The notes: a model not told the origin generated them from the letters alone. A stretch of 64,000 nt of DNA from Stenopsyche tienmushanensis (GCA_008973525.1 WACJ01000405.1:1240001-1304000); one strand, 5' to 3'. Positions 12,109-24,315 are shown, counted from the stretch's first letter. Numbers and translations are program-made.

Positions 12109-12615
12109 CTATCCCAGGGCCTGGGACCCCCCTCCACATTCGAAAGAGCACTCTTATACATTGCGCTCGGAGACAGACAGAGACAGAGAGAGAACGTAGC
12201 GCAGTTCGGGAAACAGAGACGGAGAGCTTTCTCGCATACATCGCACGATTGTATAGATCGTTAGCCCAAATTTATCGAGCAATAATGATTTAGATTTCAA
12301 GTGTTTACGCAAAGAAATGATCGAATATTGTGTGCTATCGACAGTGTTTATTTATTTAATTGCTTCCTGTTCGTCGCTGCTTGTTGAATGAGTCTTTATC
12401 CGATTATAATTTCCTTTTAAAACAGGAACAAATGAATCGATTTTTAGCGTATTGTTTATGTAAAGAAATGACGTGGTCTTGTATGCTATCAACAGTGTTC
12501 ATTTACAATTAACTCTGTCTCGAATTGAAGATTGTCTCACACTGATAGGAGCTGACGCAAGCAATTATGACATCAACAACTTTTACGATTTTTAATTTGC
12601 TCACTCTCCAAAAGG
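12109..12615 (+). mobile_element. TTAA-MITE, left end lost
   Basis: It begins inside the family at CTATCCCAGGGCCTGGGACC and runs through GACAGACAGAGACAGAGAGA and two nested core segments (GAATATTGTGTGCTATCGAC and TCTTGTATGCTATCAACAGT). It ends at CTCTCCAAAAGG followed by TTAA (12616-12619), the family's right boundary. Confidence 0.7.
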
Positions 12616-12884
12616 TTAAATTAAATGGCGTTGCAATAAATTATCGGCAATTATTATTGAACGCTATAATTCTCATGATACACCATGTGTGCCATAGCGC
12701 GGGCAACCGTTCATGACACAAGCCCTGTGCCACGTTCGAATTTATGTGTGCGGCTTGTATGATGTTAATACATATTAGTATTTCCCATTTTGAATATTAG
12801 TAAAAAATCCCAAATATTCAATCAGAATAATTTCATTCGTCAATTTTATTTCGCGCATGCACAAAATTTGCATTTGAATCATAC

Positions 12885-13145
12885 AGGGCGCGGCAGGGAT
12901 ACTTCCTTATTTAAAACGCGCGTCCTGAAGCAACAATTATTCCAAGAAGTGCGAAGTTCCACTCATTTGAAAAGGCGAAAAAAAATTGTGACATCTCTTA
13001 TACTGTTTATTCTGTATCTGTATACCATGTTCTTTCGATGTGTCAGTGATCCGAATTTCGGACCTTTTGGACACGGAAACCTTCTGGCCACTCCCTCTAA
13101 TTTTAGGGCATTTGGGGATTTTTGTAAGCAAGCCATTGAGTGAAG
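12885..13145 (-). repeat. Two adjoining dispersed-repeat fragments
   Basis: 12885-12950 matches the right end of the GGGTGCGGCA-type MITE seen whole at 58862-59085. 13030-13145 is a reverse-strand copy of the segment found downstream of mariner family A at 27.7 kb and 40.6 kb (ATCCGAATTTCGGACC, CTAATTTTAGGGCATTTGGG). The 117- and 64-codon frames here are by-products of the repeat. Confidence 0.5.
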
Positions 13146-13486
13146 CGCGTCGAATAAAATCTCGGAAAGCAGAATAGCATCAAAATCATTATGGCAAGTT
13201 CTGTGATACTGAATGTGGCTTAAACTTTGATAATTCTAAACGTTCACCCAGCAAGGTACTGAGTGGACATATCGAAGATTGCTTTAATGCTGGATTAAAA
13301 GCGAGACTGATAATGATGATTTTCTCCCAAGTAGAATTCTTTTTATAAATACCAATCGCCAATACGCTGCAAATCTTCTGGATCCTATAAATTATTTCAA
13401 AATATGTATGACTGACGAACTCATAAATTAAATTATAACTCAAATAAAATCACGTATATAAAGCTAGCGACCGATAAGGGCTAATA

Positions 13487-13657
13487 CAGTCAACCCTCCT
13501 ATAGCGTCCCTTCATTTGCAAAATACGTAAGGTCAAAGCTCGCTCACGCGTGTTAGTCACTTGCACTTGTTAATAAATTAAACACGTATAAATTTTGTAT
13601 GAGTGCCTAACTTCCTATAGCGTAGTTCATATCTCGACGCTATAAAAGGGTTGACTG
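13487..13657. mobile_element. pogo/Tigger-like MITE with TA duplication
   Basis: The 171 bp element starts CAGTCAACCCTCCTATAGCG and ends with the near-exact reverse complement, CGCTATAAAAGGGTTGACTG. TA lies on both sides (13485-13486, 13658-13659). CAGT...ACTG ends with TA target sites are characteristic of pogo-type elements. Partial ends of the same family lie near 48.9 kb and 52.6 kb. Confidence 0.85.
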
Positions 13658-14169
13658 TATTTACACATAGACTTATTATAAACCGGTATTGCATGCTTCG
13701 GAAAACATGGATCTGAGCGCGAAAAACTCATAATAAAACCGCTATCGAGTAGAAAAGTCATGAGTTTAAGGATTTAGCATATTAATTATAAATCGTGCAT
13801 ACTTTTAGTATAAGCTGTTGAGTGCCTCTGGCTTGATAAAAACTATGAAGCATTTTATTGCTACACAATAGCTTCTGGGAATCTTCCCATGCTGGCGTCG
13901 TCATTGTTTCACATACACATGCATTTGGGTAAAAATGCGTTAATACCCTGTCCTCAGCAACAATGCTTCGAACACTCGATTTCCTCACAGATCCGACGTT
14001 AAATAACTCTTTTTTTAAGTCTATAATTTGATTTGTGAACTTTCGTCCCAGGTTGTCTATTTTGAGGCGGGCGTGATGATACTGACGAAATCGCCTCTTT
14101 AATAACGCAGAATCGTAATTGAACTGACATTTGACCAATTCGGTAATAGCAAATTTCACAAAGCGACTT

Positions 14170-14670
14170 TCTTCCGACCATAATTTCTGGGTAATTATTC
14201 ACTGGGCCTTTTGTTTGTAAACAGAGATTTAAGAACGAGGTGCCGGATGATGGTGTCTTAATTTATTTTTCATTCGTATAATTTATACGGCCATCATAGG
14301 AATCGGCAAACGAGCACCGCCATGAATTAAAGAGGCGATGTTAAATTTTATCTTTTAAGCACAATTAAAGACGAAAAAACGAATTACATTCGGAGAAAGG
14401 CAAACAATAAAACCAAAACGTTGAGATCCGGTGATATAGTGGTAATCAAAAAAAATGTGCTCAATTGCCATTGGGAAGGCTTAGTGAATGTATGACTTCA
14501 ATTTATTTCTTTAATGTATTTACTCACCGTTCAAATTGTTATATTTTATTGTTTAAGTGCCGTTGATGATTGAAGTAGTTTCAATCAAAAACTACCAAAG
14601 AATGTTAATGCAACTATGTAGTGATGAACATATGTATTTTAATACCACAACCGTCCTTAAATCGTATAAA
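14170..14670. other. Intergenic, no gene seen
   Basis: AT-rich DNA with overlapping short frames only. The minus frame 13782-14159 (125 codons) just to its left is the longest nearby, but it has no domain I know and no splice context. Confidence 0.4.
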
Positions 14671-14675
14671 TATAT

Positions 14676-15130
14676 CCTGTTTTCCGACAAATTATTTATT
14701 TTCGTCACTGCAGCTGAATACTTATATACTATAATACTTTGATGTGATTCGTTATTATATTACAGAGGAACACAAAAATTTTGATCCCCGTATCTATTAT
14801 ATTTCATATCGATACTCCCATTTTTAGAGTCGAGGTGTAGTAAATACATCACCGGTAGGGAAAGTCTAATACATATACCAATTCGAAAAAAATATATGTA
14901 CTGTATATATGTATACATAGATTAGACAGTTACTGCCCATTAATAGTTACGCCACTGTTTACAAACGTCCAGATTTCGACGGGAATGTCTCGATTTAGTA
15001 GCCTCATCGTGCTGGTGAGGTGTACGATTTCTGTTAGATAAAAATTTCAATCCCGAATTTTGCTGGATTATTTTTAATAATCCCGGGATTTATGAGCACC
15101 TAAAACTGTCCGGGATCCCGGAATCCTAAG
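14676..15130 (-). mobile_element. hAT-like element fragment
   Basis: A reverse-oriented copy of the shared leader (TATTTCATATCGATACTCCC, AGTAAATACATCACCGGTAG, TGTCTCGATTTAGTAGCCTC) reaching the CCCGGGATT/GGGATCCCGGAATCC end. The outermost bases are mutated and the transposase part is absent. Confidence 0.7.
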
Positions 15131-15330
15131 TTAACCACAATGTGGTAAGCAATGTGTAAAACCACCACAAGAAAAATCTCTTGATGTGCTAACTGACTGC
15201 ACGTCTTCTTGGTCCTTTTAAATCAGTCATGTATGACTATTGATAATTTATCATCGAGTTATTTAATATCATGATTTATTATCAATTCTACAGAACATGA
15301 CTAAATTACAAACAAGAGCAATGAATACTA

Positions 15331-15449
15331 ACACATCGCTCAATAAGTTCGTAGGATTGTTTTGACGAAATTGCGAAAAAACTACCCCAAATGAAGAAGA
15401 AGAAAGTTTAAAGTGAAGAAAAATCCTACGAACTTATTGAGTGGTGTTT
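15331..15449. mobile_element. 119 bp mariner-derived MITE with TA duplication
   Basis: Left end ACACATCGCTCAATAAGTTC continues to GTAGGAT, and the right end ATCCTACGAACTTATTGAGT mirrors it. TA flanks both sides (15329-15330 and 15450-15451). The inner bases (CCCCAAATGAAGAAGAAGAA ... GTTTAAAGTG) match the 3' part of the mariner at 60705-61043, so this MITE is an internal-deletion product of that family. Confidence 0.85.
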
Positions 15450-15799
15450 TACAAATTAATTAGATTTCCTTAATTAAAATAGTCGCTTTATATAAGAAAT
15501 ATTTATTATTCGCATCAATATGCTGATAAACAAAAAACGCCATTTAAATGTTTGTGGGCAGGGCTACTAACAAATATTAGGATGAACAAAATGCTACTTT
15601 TTAGTACTCGGTATTTAATATTCGCGGGACGTTGCTACGGGCCTTGCTATATTATGAACCTAAACTTGAAAACTCAATACTCTGGACAAAAATATAGAAG
15701 AAGAAGAACTGAAGAAAATTAAAACTAATCATAAGATCATCACTGAATGTCCCAGTTCCTCATAGGGCACGGGCGGTTTAAGGCCTCGTTGGTTAAGTT

Positions 15800-16030
15800 T
15801 GGACTTTCAACAACTTCGCAGTATCCATGCGGAGATCCGTTCATGGACGCAGATCATCATCCAGCAGATCTGTGGACATGTTCGGACATTGATCCGAAAT
15901 TCGGACCGGTTGGTCACTCCCTTTAATTTTAGGACTTTTTGTAAAAGTTTTGAAAAAAAATGCATCCCCGATGCTTTCTATGACCCCCACCGAGTCGCAG
16001 AGGATTTATGTTACATTTTTAATTGATTTA
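15800..16030 (-). repeat. Fragment of the mariner-A-associated repeat
   Basis: Reverse-strand match to 27.7 kb and 40.6 kb: ATCCGAAATTCGGACCGG, then CACTCCCTTTAATTTTAGGA, then a tail ending TTCTATGACCCCCACC. The 75-codon plus frame over it is not a gene. A short piece near 16075-16140 matches the 11.8 kb repeat in reverse. Confidence 0.5.
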
Positions 16031-16149
16031 TTAAGATAAAAGTTTGATGACTCCCTAATCAGTTGCCCCGGCAATATTAGAGCCTCTTCAATATCCATTC
16101 GTAGGAAATAGTTACATCGATCTCGTCTAAATAAGAAGTATGGATAATT

Positions 16150-16480
16150 TGTAAAGGCTGAGCAGTTTTAATCGTCGTTCGTTCCTAAACCAACCAGGAT
16201 GTCTTTTCGTCCATGTAGACCCAAGCGAATTCGAGACTGGGTGATTTCATCTTTCATGTTGATCTTACCACTTCGGTGATTTTAAAACGGTAGACAACGG
16301 AAGACACAGTTGCAATACTTCAATCAAGTTCCCGCGCTACATCTTCAACCACGTCTACCGAAGTCCTAGCCATCTTGTATCTAAAGTATACAGCGTTCAT
16401 TTAACAATCATTAACGTAAACTACTTGTAGACAAAAAAGCAACTTTGTATATATTGATTTAATGCCGATTATCAGGGGTG
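16150..16480 (-). mobile_element. Tc1-like transposase N-terminal relic
   Basis: On the minus strand the frame reads MARTSVDVVEDVARELD, stop, then SIATVSSVVYRFKITEVV. This is like the helix-turn-helix of Tc1-type transposases (x-A-x-x-L-x-x-S-x-x-T-V-x-x-V-x-x-R-F). Frame breaks follow. Related pieces lie at 47540-47705 and 62730-62865, all in the same orientation and sharing the flank TAAACTACTTGTAGAC. Confidence 0.6.
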
Positions 16481-16760
16481 CAAAATTTTGGTCGCTACCT
16501 CTTGTACTCAATCAATGAACCTTGAACTACCTAGTTTGCTTGTTGTTCTTCTTGTGATTGCTCTGTTCTTGAGCTTTCCTGAATCCGAACCGGTGAGGTT
16601 TCATACGCTATGTGCTACAAGAAGCAACATTTCGTATATATGCTTGATAAATACGTGCGTTTTCTGGTACCTCATCCAACACCACCACATCGCAATGTTT
16701 AGGTTTTACAGCTCTAAGCTGAAATGGTTCGGGATTGAATGTGCAATGCATTGTTTCCAG

Positions 16761-16901
16761 ATCGAGAGGGAAGTGGTAGTGTCGAACTGCGACAAGAGCG
16801 CCAAGATTCCAGTGGTGCAGCAGTACCGGAGGGCAGTGGCCGTGGCCCCCGACGCGCCCCCGCGTCTGCAAGCAGCTTGGACACTTCCGCAAAACATGCA
16901 G
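16761..16901 (+). CDS. Candidate coding exon, 47 codons, function unknown
   Basis: A GC-rich 141 bp block sits between an acceptor (TTGTTTCCAG, ending 16760) and a strong donor (CAG|GTGAGC at 16902). The frame starting at its first base is fully open and has strong G/C preference at third positions: it begins IEREVVVSNCDKSAKIPVVQ and ends WTLPQNMQ. The other two frames are less biased. Entry and exit are both phase 0. The same strand and phase let it join the second exon of the SAM-domain gene (30903), as an alternative 5' exon 14 kb upstream. That is inference. It could equally belong to another long-intron gene or be non-coding. I do not recognise the sequence. Confidence 0.4.
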
Positions 16902-16929
16902 GTGAGCCGTTGCACAAATGCTATATAAC

Positions 16930-18050
16930 ATCCAAGGCCTAATGTCAAATTTGCATTTATGCAAATTCTGGCGACTTACACTTCCTAAACGCTAGTCTGG
17001 AGCCGCTATTCATTTTTAAGCGGCATTCCTAGAATTCCGTAGCGTCAATTTTGGCAATATTTACCAGCCGCCATGGTTCAAAGACTCTCGAGACCGCAGC
17101 CGGATCGATTTTGGTTTGATTGACCGAAGACTTTCAAGATTCACTAGTTTGTGAAAACATTCCACTTTCGTTTTTGTTAGGGATCGATGCCTCGTCTTCT
17201 TAAGCTTTGCATCTGAATTCAACTGATCAAGAAACAACATCGAATATTCTATTATCCATTGAACATCACCCTATATAACTGAATTTTTAGTTTTAAACAG
17301 CTTTTTAGTCTCTTCCTTTACCTCATGGTGTCATCTATTGTTGAAATTGGATATGAGTTCATTCATCAGAAGTTCATTCCATTCCATATTTTTATGTTAA
17401 TGATAGGCGCAAAACTAAGAATTTAATTAATATTCCCTTTAATGGCGATCTTATCCAGAACTTAACCCCGTGTTCACCGGATCTGAACTTTTTTGGCGCC
17501 AATTTTGTTGAAATAAAACCCTTATTAATCTGAAAAGATATAAATATAACCGCAAAGCTTGTAATATTTTTGTAAATTGAGTTCGATCGATAATTCTTCT
17601 TTATGCAACAATTTGCTCAATCTTATAAAATACTTCTTCGAGAACGATTCCTGGAATTTCTTCACCAGTCGTTATTATGTCATTATGTTCTCCTTGTAAT
17701 ATTACCTGCCCACTCAATTAAAATACTTCATTCGACTTTAACAGTTATTATATATAGCACATAGTCGATCTTCGCTTTTGATATCTTCCTTATCAATTTC
17801 ACTCTGTTAACACATTGCTTGCGGGAACAAAGAAGCACCGTCATTGGCTGCCACTCATTGAATGCGATGTAATCTCTTTATCGTAAATTCTATGCGTTAA
17901 AAACGGAAGACAAAAGTTATATTTCGAGAAAAAATATATTTCGTGCAATATTGTATTTTACAAAGTCATCTTTTAGTTAGAATGTCAATTTTTAAAGTTC
18001 TCTTTAAAAAAAAATGATATTTAAACATTTGTTATGTTCCACTATCATTT
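16930..18050. other. Intergenic, no gene seen
   Basis: AT-rich to mixed DNA with no domain-bearing frame and no repeat I could match elsewhere in the window. Confidence 0.45.
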
Positions 18051-18056
18051 CTTTAG

Positions 18057-18216
18057 CCCCTAAAGGAGTACTATCCCAGGGCCTGGGACCCCCCTCCACT
18101 TTTCAGATAGAGCACTCTTGTACATTGAACTCGGAGACATTGCCTCGAATTGAAGATTATGCTAATTATGGCATCAACGACTTCATCGATTTTAAATTTG
18201 TTCACTCTTCAAAGGG
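18057..18216 (+). mobile_element. 160 bp TTAA-MITE
   Basis: It begins CCCCTAAAGGAGTACTATCC after a mutated TTAG (18053-18056) and ends CTCTTCAAAGGG followed by TTAA (18217-18220). This is the shortest copy with both ends. Most of the core seen at 43034-43494 is deleted. Confidence 0.75.
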
Positions 18217-18594
18217 TTAAGGAAGTTTATATAAGCTTAAGATAGATAATATAAAGTTAGAAAAATACAGATTTTAGTTTGAGAATAATAAATACATTTT
18301 AAACATTGATTATGCGTGGCTGTCTAAAATTTTTGCGTCGTGTGATATTGATTTCCTCGCGTTCCATGCATGGCCGAGACAAACCAACCCCGCATACGAC
18401 GTGTTAATGCATACATGAATCATAGTTCAGTGAATGAACTACGGAGGCTATATATTTTATAACACTACAATCGTTCAACCAATGAGGTTAATAAGTGACT
18501 TTCAATACGTTCGCCTTGGTGGCTTTATCTTTGAATAGGTATTGACCTTTCCGTGCTAAAACACCTAAGTAGTACGATGATATGTATTTGGTAC

Positions 18595-18697
18595 ACAAAA
18601 TGAAATTCTGAATGCCTTATCTATTATATTTCATATCGATATTTCCATTATTGGAGTTGAGTAGTAGTAAATATATCATGGCCAAATAAAGGTTTAG
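18595..18697 (-). mobile_element. hAT-like leader fragment
   Basis: TATCTATTATATTTCATATCGATATTTCCATT and AGTAGTAAATATATCATGGC match the hAT leader in reverse orientation. No ends are present. Confidence 0.55.
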
Positions 18698-18839
18698 GGC
18701 CCTTAATTCTTCAATGGACTGCTTGTAGCTTTCATATAATGCTGGCTCTTGAATTTCAACTCGTTTTATTAATAAGAACTATCGATAACTCACTTAAAGA
18801 TCCTCATGAAGGACTCTGAACAATTTATTTTATATTCAA

Positions 18840-19202
18840 TTGCTTTGTCTTGCCTATTATGGTCTAAGACTCCATGCCCTCACGACTTCTTCGAAACCAT
18901 CTGTATGTAGCATTATCAAACACAATCCGGTGCACCTTGCCACTTGTCAGCTGTTCAACAGGTGGTCACCATACCATTCCTACGACCCGGGACGAATCAT
19001 TCCACCATTGCTTTTCTCAAGGCACACAATGCGACCGGCTTATCCCTACAATGGAGATCGTGGATATTCACAAATTGATATGCCGATCGAAATCGCCTAC
19101 AACGAGAACAATGCCCCGCAAGACGAGGAAGTGACCGACTCACTTCCGACTTTTAACAATACACACTCAATTTCGATCTCCGATATCAACATATTCGGAT
19201 AA
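18840..19202 (+). other. Open frame with coding-like C-terminal half, unrecognised
   Basis: A 120-codon plus frame ends at TAA (19200-19202). Its last 60 codons show balanced, gene-like usage and an acidic, protein-like sequence (IDMPIEIAYNENNAPQDEEV, then SISISDINIFG). Possible acceptors precede it (CACTTGTCAG at 18950). I know no matching family and see no poly(A) signal close by. It could be a terminal exon, a decayed transposon gene or chance. Confidence 0.25.
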
Positions 19203-19734
19203 TTAGTAAGCCGTACTCTAGATTCTGTAAAAATCTCTTTTGTTCGACAAATTCGGTCCGTTCGACGCCATTTTGGCCTTGAAAGCAATCTCCGGGGATT
19301 AAAATATTTGACTTTTACATTCGATGCATTAATATTATAATTCACAATAGGCATGCATACCAATATCTTAATCCTTCTTTTTTTCGGCGATGCAATGTCG
19401 GCATTAAAAAGCTCATATTCAAATCGACTGCTTATTGGATAAAAAATCGCCACGCAAAAAAGTTGCAGAAACGCTGCCGATCGGCGTCCACCTGACAGAG
19501 TGTTAAAATTTAATCCTTATGCTTCGAGACATTGACTGAATAATAAAAAAAACGCTTTTGAGGAAAAACGAAATCAAATTCGAATTCGACTTATGCCGGC
19601 GATTCTCAAACACTTGTCACGCATAATTTGTTATTTTAAAATTATAAATATATTTCCGTATAAATTTACTACAATATAATTTAACAAAATAATTTTAAGG
19701 CGATATCTTGCCAATTAGAAACATTTACCTGGGC

Positions 19735-19950
19735 TATTCCCAAGTAAGTAATTTCATACAGCACCAATGATTACCCGGCATGCGTTGCAATGCCACTCGC
19801 ATAACAAATTGCATACACAAATAATATTTTTACTATGCCTATGTTATTCCTGCAAGTGTAAACAATAATTTGACAAAGTTTTAACGCAGTCGAATGAAAA
19901 GTATGGCAGCGCATTAAATACGAACAAACAAACATTGATTTTTATAAATT
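19735..19950 (-). repeat. Helitron-like dispersed repeat
   Basis: Reverse copy of the family seen at 24545-24860: GATTACCCGGCATGCGTTGC, ATAACAAATTGCATACACAA and AATATTTTTACTATGCCTATG, ending in a scrap of the TTTGTTTGT-rich end. Assignment to Helitrons rests only on general resemblance of the end. Confidence 0.5.
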
Positions 19951-20069
19951 AGATTGTATTGGAATGTATAACGGAATTTATTATCTTCTTATTAACATGT
20001 AAGAATGGTTCATTTATAACAACGTTAAACTCTGATACTCTGACGCACAGAATTATTCGTATTCAAGTA

Positions 20070-20492
20070 TTAGGGTGTCCCATAAGTTTCTTTCGTTTTC
20101 ATATTAAGAAAAAAATAAGCAATAATTTGTATTACGTCAAAATTTATTCAATAATATGTGATCCATTCTGCTCTATTATCTTTCTCCATCTCTCCGGAAG
20201 CCTCATAATGTTGTCTTGCCAAAATTTCCCAGATTTGTTGGCAAAATATTGATCAAGGTACATTTTTATATCATTTTTTAATTAATTTTTTTACCACGTA
20301 AGAATTTTTCATGAGGAAACCACACATCTGAAAGATTGATGTAGCCCAATTTTGTCAGATGATTATGGACGGATATTCGTGGAATTTCTATCTTGTTAGC
20401 TATTTCGCGAACAGTATATCGCGGGTTTTCTTCAACCATAGCTATGATTAGATCTGTGTTCATTTGCAAAAGAAACTTATGGGACAACCTAA
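20070..20492 (-). mobile_element. Internally deleted mariner (family C) with intact ends
   Basis: The 423 bp element is bounded by TA at 20068-20069 and 20493-20494. Its 21 bp inverted repeats differ at one base (left TTAGGGTGTCCCATAAG, right end reading TTAGGTTGTCCCATAAG on the other strand). On the minus strand the N-terminal transposase region is readable (DLIIAMVEENPRYTVREIAN, then VHNHLTKLGYINLSDVW), and near the left end the C-terminal tail (LPERW-type motif) reappears. The whole catalytic centre is gone. Confidence 0.9.
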
Positions 20493-20499
20493 TATTTTG

Positions 20500-21530
20500 G
20501 ATCATCAATAAATCAATAGCGATAGCATTCAGAGGGTTAAAATGCTTTTTTAAAAATTATGATCGCTAATCTTAAATATTACCAATATTATATCACATTT
20601 TCAATACTCTATTCAACAATGCTTACCGTACGAAAAGGGTCAAACCTGCTCCTCCATCATGTTTATGTAACAGTATTCTTTTACCTCTCATTACACACCG
20701 ATTCTTCTTTTTGTTGGCACAACAAAAAGAAGAAAACCAATGTATACTTGATTGAAAGATCGACTGCGCACCGTGAGGTCAATAAAAAAATCCAAGTCAA
20801 TTAATCATCACTTCTGCATCCAACAGTCGGAAGTGCGCTGCGATCATTGAAAGAGAATCTAACCTCTAGCATTTCGGTTTCGACAACTAAAAAATCCATT
20901 ACGAACAACATAAATAATCGAACGACTGACAACAAATAAGTATACGACTGTCATTTGGAGTAATTCATTGCCGAGACGAAAAAACTAATAAATATGATCA
21001 TAATTAATGCTCACTTATATTAATCGCCATTCAAGGACGATCCGCATCCTAAAAACCCAATTCTGTCGAGAACATCCAGTAATTTCGTATAATTATATAA
21101 TAAATCACGAATACTAGTTGATAAAAAAATCAAGAATTCCTATACCCTTACTACCTGATTTATCCTGATTTCCTGGATCCGAAAAACTAAATACTGAGGC
21201 GATTAATGAAGTCATGCAGAGGCATTTATTTTGCGAACAGCGATTTTCGCGTAAAAAGTTTAGGAAGCGCTCAAATGGCGTCTTAACACATGGACCACCT
21301 ATGTATCACATTAATATAAGTTCGTTGTTTGCTTATCAATTATATGAAAACATTCATGTATACATTTTTGCTATTAAATTAAACATATAAATCTTCAAAA
21401 AAATGTAATATCCGCGTTTGTATGTATATTCCATCCGATGGCTGGGCGCACATTATTTTGCCTCCGTTTTTATTCGTTGCTAACTTTTATTTTACATCAA
21501 CGTTAGAGGACTTGTCAACCGAAATTATTA
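20500..21530. other. Intergenic, no gene seen
   Basis: AT-rich single-copy-looking DNA. The 81-codon frame at 20559-20804 has no domain or splice context. At about 21530-21650 begins a short repeat (GTGTAATATATAATAAAATA) also present at 26.9 kb and 48.1 kb. Confidence 0.45.
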
Positions 21531-21682
21531 GCTAAAATATTGCGCTGTGTATTGTGTAATATATAATAAAATAGGCTTGCCGGTGGTGTATTGGTTGCTT
21601 TATGCTGCGTATAGATGCACACACAGTAGATCGGCGACAGTTACACCCTGAGGAATATCTCTGCTATAAAAATCAACATTAA

Positions 21683-21988
21683 CCCTTTGAATTCGTATGT
21701 CCGCTACTTATCGTCCGTACAAATCCACTTATCTGTCAGAACCGCGCAGCGTGTATAAAGCTTGTATATAAATAAATAAACACATTCGATAGCACACAAC
21801 AATCGTCCGTTTCTTCGCGTAAACATAAACAATGCACTTAAAATCGATTATTTTGAGTCATCATTATTAGTAGATAAATTTGGGTTATCGATCACCGTCT
21901 CTGTCTCTCTCCGAGTTCAACGTGTTAGAATGCTCTTTCTGAATCACTAAAATTCGATCGCAAATACGCGACTGAACTCCTCAAAAGG
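21683..21988 (-). mobile_element. Complete TTAA-MITE, 306 bp
   Basis: TTAA at 21679-21682, then CCCTTTGAATTCG; the other end is CTCCTCAAAAGG followed by TTAA (21989-21992). Between them lie the family blocks in reverse orientation: GAACCGCGCAGCGTGTATAA, TTCTTCGCGTAAACATAAAC and TCTGTCTCTCTCCGAGTTCA. The TTAA duplication is the hallmark of piggyBac-type insertion. Confidence 0.85.
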
Positions 21989-22243
21989 TTAATACATAAC
22001 TTATAACTAACAAAACCCTTAAACTCTTTTGTAATATTTATTAAGTCTGTCAGCTGGATATGTATTTCTTTAATATTAAAAAATAAGTCACTATTTTTAA
22101 AAAAAAAAGCAGCTCGTTTTCTGATGATCTCCATCCACTTTTCGGCGCCTTTTCTTCATTCCACAGACCACTTAGTAGTTTTAAAATCCCCAAAATAAAT
22201 CTGTTTTTAACAAAATAATTATGGTGTGCAATATTTGTATATG

Positions 22244-22745
22244 AGGGCCATTTAAAAAGTAAGGTTACAAGGACTTCTATGGCCGGAAGATTTTTTTTTG
22301 CTTCGAAGTGCGTGTTTGTCGGCCATTTTTTTCAGTCACAATAAATTCTTCCGATGGAGAGGTCGTCACGCGCTCCCATCAACGTTTTATGAAGTGGGTT
22401 AGGTTATCATCAAAATTTTTGGATCGTTTTGCACAGCAACAAGAAGATAACAACAACATGAGGACCCTCCTCTGACCCGAGCTGTATGTTGATCCCGCTA
22501 TTCAAGAACATGCCCGCTCGCATAGTTCACATGTCCGCGAGGACACGCTCATTCTACACTTTTTGCTGCCAACATACAAAAACCCCTAAATGTTCTAAAA
22601 TTAGAAGGAGTGGCCAAAAGGTTTCTGTGTTCAACCGGTCCAAATTTCGGACCGCTGACACATCGAAGGAGCGCCTTGCGATCGGACGCCATGCTCGAAT
22701 GATGAAGATCGCTGGGGGCGTCTGAGGTATTGGGAGATTTATGAC
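22244..22745 (+). mobile_element. Mariner family B fragment joined to a dispersed repeat
   Basis: At 22247 GGGCCATTTAAAAAGTAAGG resembles the end at 39606. At about 22340 a scrap of family-B transposase start (AATTCTTCCGATGGAGAGG, as at 41.83 kb) runs on to TTGGATCGTTTTGCACAGC. An internal deletion then joins it to the segment that also follows mariner A at 27.5 and 40.8 kb (ATGTCCGCGAGGACACGCTC ... TTTCGGACCGCTGACA). All frames are broken. Confidence 0.6.
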
Positions 22746-22759
22746 ACATAATCTAAGTC

Positions 22760-24310
22760 TATGGCATACAAATGCTGGTACCCCGAATATCCTGTGAATT
22801 TCAATTAAATACAAGCATTTTTCGATCCTACATACATATTGTAACCGCACTTTCTGGATGACATACATCTGAATATATTAGAATTGCTCCATCATTTCGA
22901 GCATACTTCGTTTTAATTCGCATTTTACACGAGCCCCAGATTGATGATCCTCAAGAGCCCATCTCGATTCAGATCAAGTATCAAAATTCGTGAATTTATA
23001 TTCCGCAAGTCATATATGCTCATAACATTTTCCTCGATATTTTCGCCACCGGTTCGGGCGTCAATCACACGCAGAACTTCCTCGCGTCGCGACCGCATTT
23101 CAGACCAAAAAGCTCGGTTAGCTCCTAAAGTGACGATCCGTAGCCGGAAAAGAAACAGCGTAGAAAGTAACGCAAATCGCCGATTTAATGCGAATTTTCG
23201 AAAGGCTCATCGACGCGTGTCCGATATGAAATCGATATCCCACGCCATAACAATAAAGTGCCCATCGGCAACTGCTCCATAAAGCGGCGTTGATTTCGCG
23301 CCGATTCTCGATTTTTTATTATTATTTTTAATATAAAAAAATGTGATGAGTTCGTGTTACCTGTTTTATAGAATGATATTCACATACTTCTAATAACAAT
23401 ATTTCAGTAGCCATGGCTCACGCCACAAACGTACACCCCATGCGCTTTGAATAACAATTTATTCACACTCTTCGCCGATGGCCTTTATTACATGCGACCA
23501 TTTCGACGAGAGCGTCTTTTCGGCCTTTAAAATCATCACTTTCCCATCAACAATTTCTTACTTCTTGGTGATGATGCTCGAAATTCGCCAGTATGTCCAT
23601 TAATCATTTTCACTGCGTTTCCTGTCTTTTTTGTTTGGCTCGGTGTGAATCGCATCTTCACACTTTCTTTCGCGTTGAAGTGCGATTGAAAAAGCATTTT
23701 AAATGAATTACGATCATGAAGTCGTCGAAATGGGACATCAAAACTACAATGGGTCTCTCATAAATCTGGTTAATGCCGCGGTCGTTTCGTTTTTTATGTT
23801 TCCTAGAACTAAATATCCGCCGATAAGATCCGTTGTATTGTATTCTCGAATATTTCCAAATACATAGTGATGAATAAACTATAAAAGTGTTGAGCGCTCT
23901 CTCGATGGATCCAGTGAGAGTATGCACGCACATGTTGCGAGCAGCGTTCCATGGCGCTTTATTTAAAACGCCATGCTTGTATTTCTATAATATTATTTAT
24001 TGAAATTATGATGAAGGAATTCCAAAACATGTATACAGATTTTATCATAAATATGCAGTGTAAAACTAATAATATTTTATTACATTCAAGATTAAATATG
24101 TACATGAAAAATCTGATTTCTGCTTTTGGAAAACGACAAATAAAGTCGGAAAGCTCTATATCAAAATAATATCAAATAATTCAATTGCCATTTTTTTCTA
24201 ATGATTTTTTTTAATTTTGTAAATATAATATCATTCTTGCTTTTTACTGATTTTTTTTCTCAAAAACTTACTAAATTTTCAAATTAGCTCGACATTTTTC
24301 GCTTATTTTT
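22760..24310. other. Intergenic, no supported gene
   Basis: The DNA is of mixed composition up to 23.9 kb. A 113-codon plus frame (22941-23282) and a 91-codon minus frame (23658-23933) are open but unrecognised, Arg/Ser-rich and without splice partners. 23.95-24.3 kb is AT-rich. Confidence 0.4.
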
Positions 24311-24315
24311 TGTTA

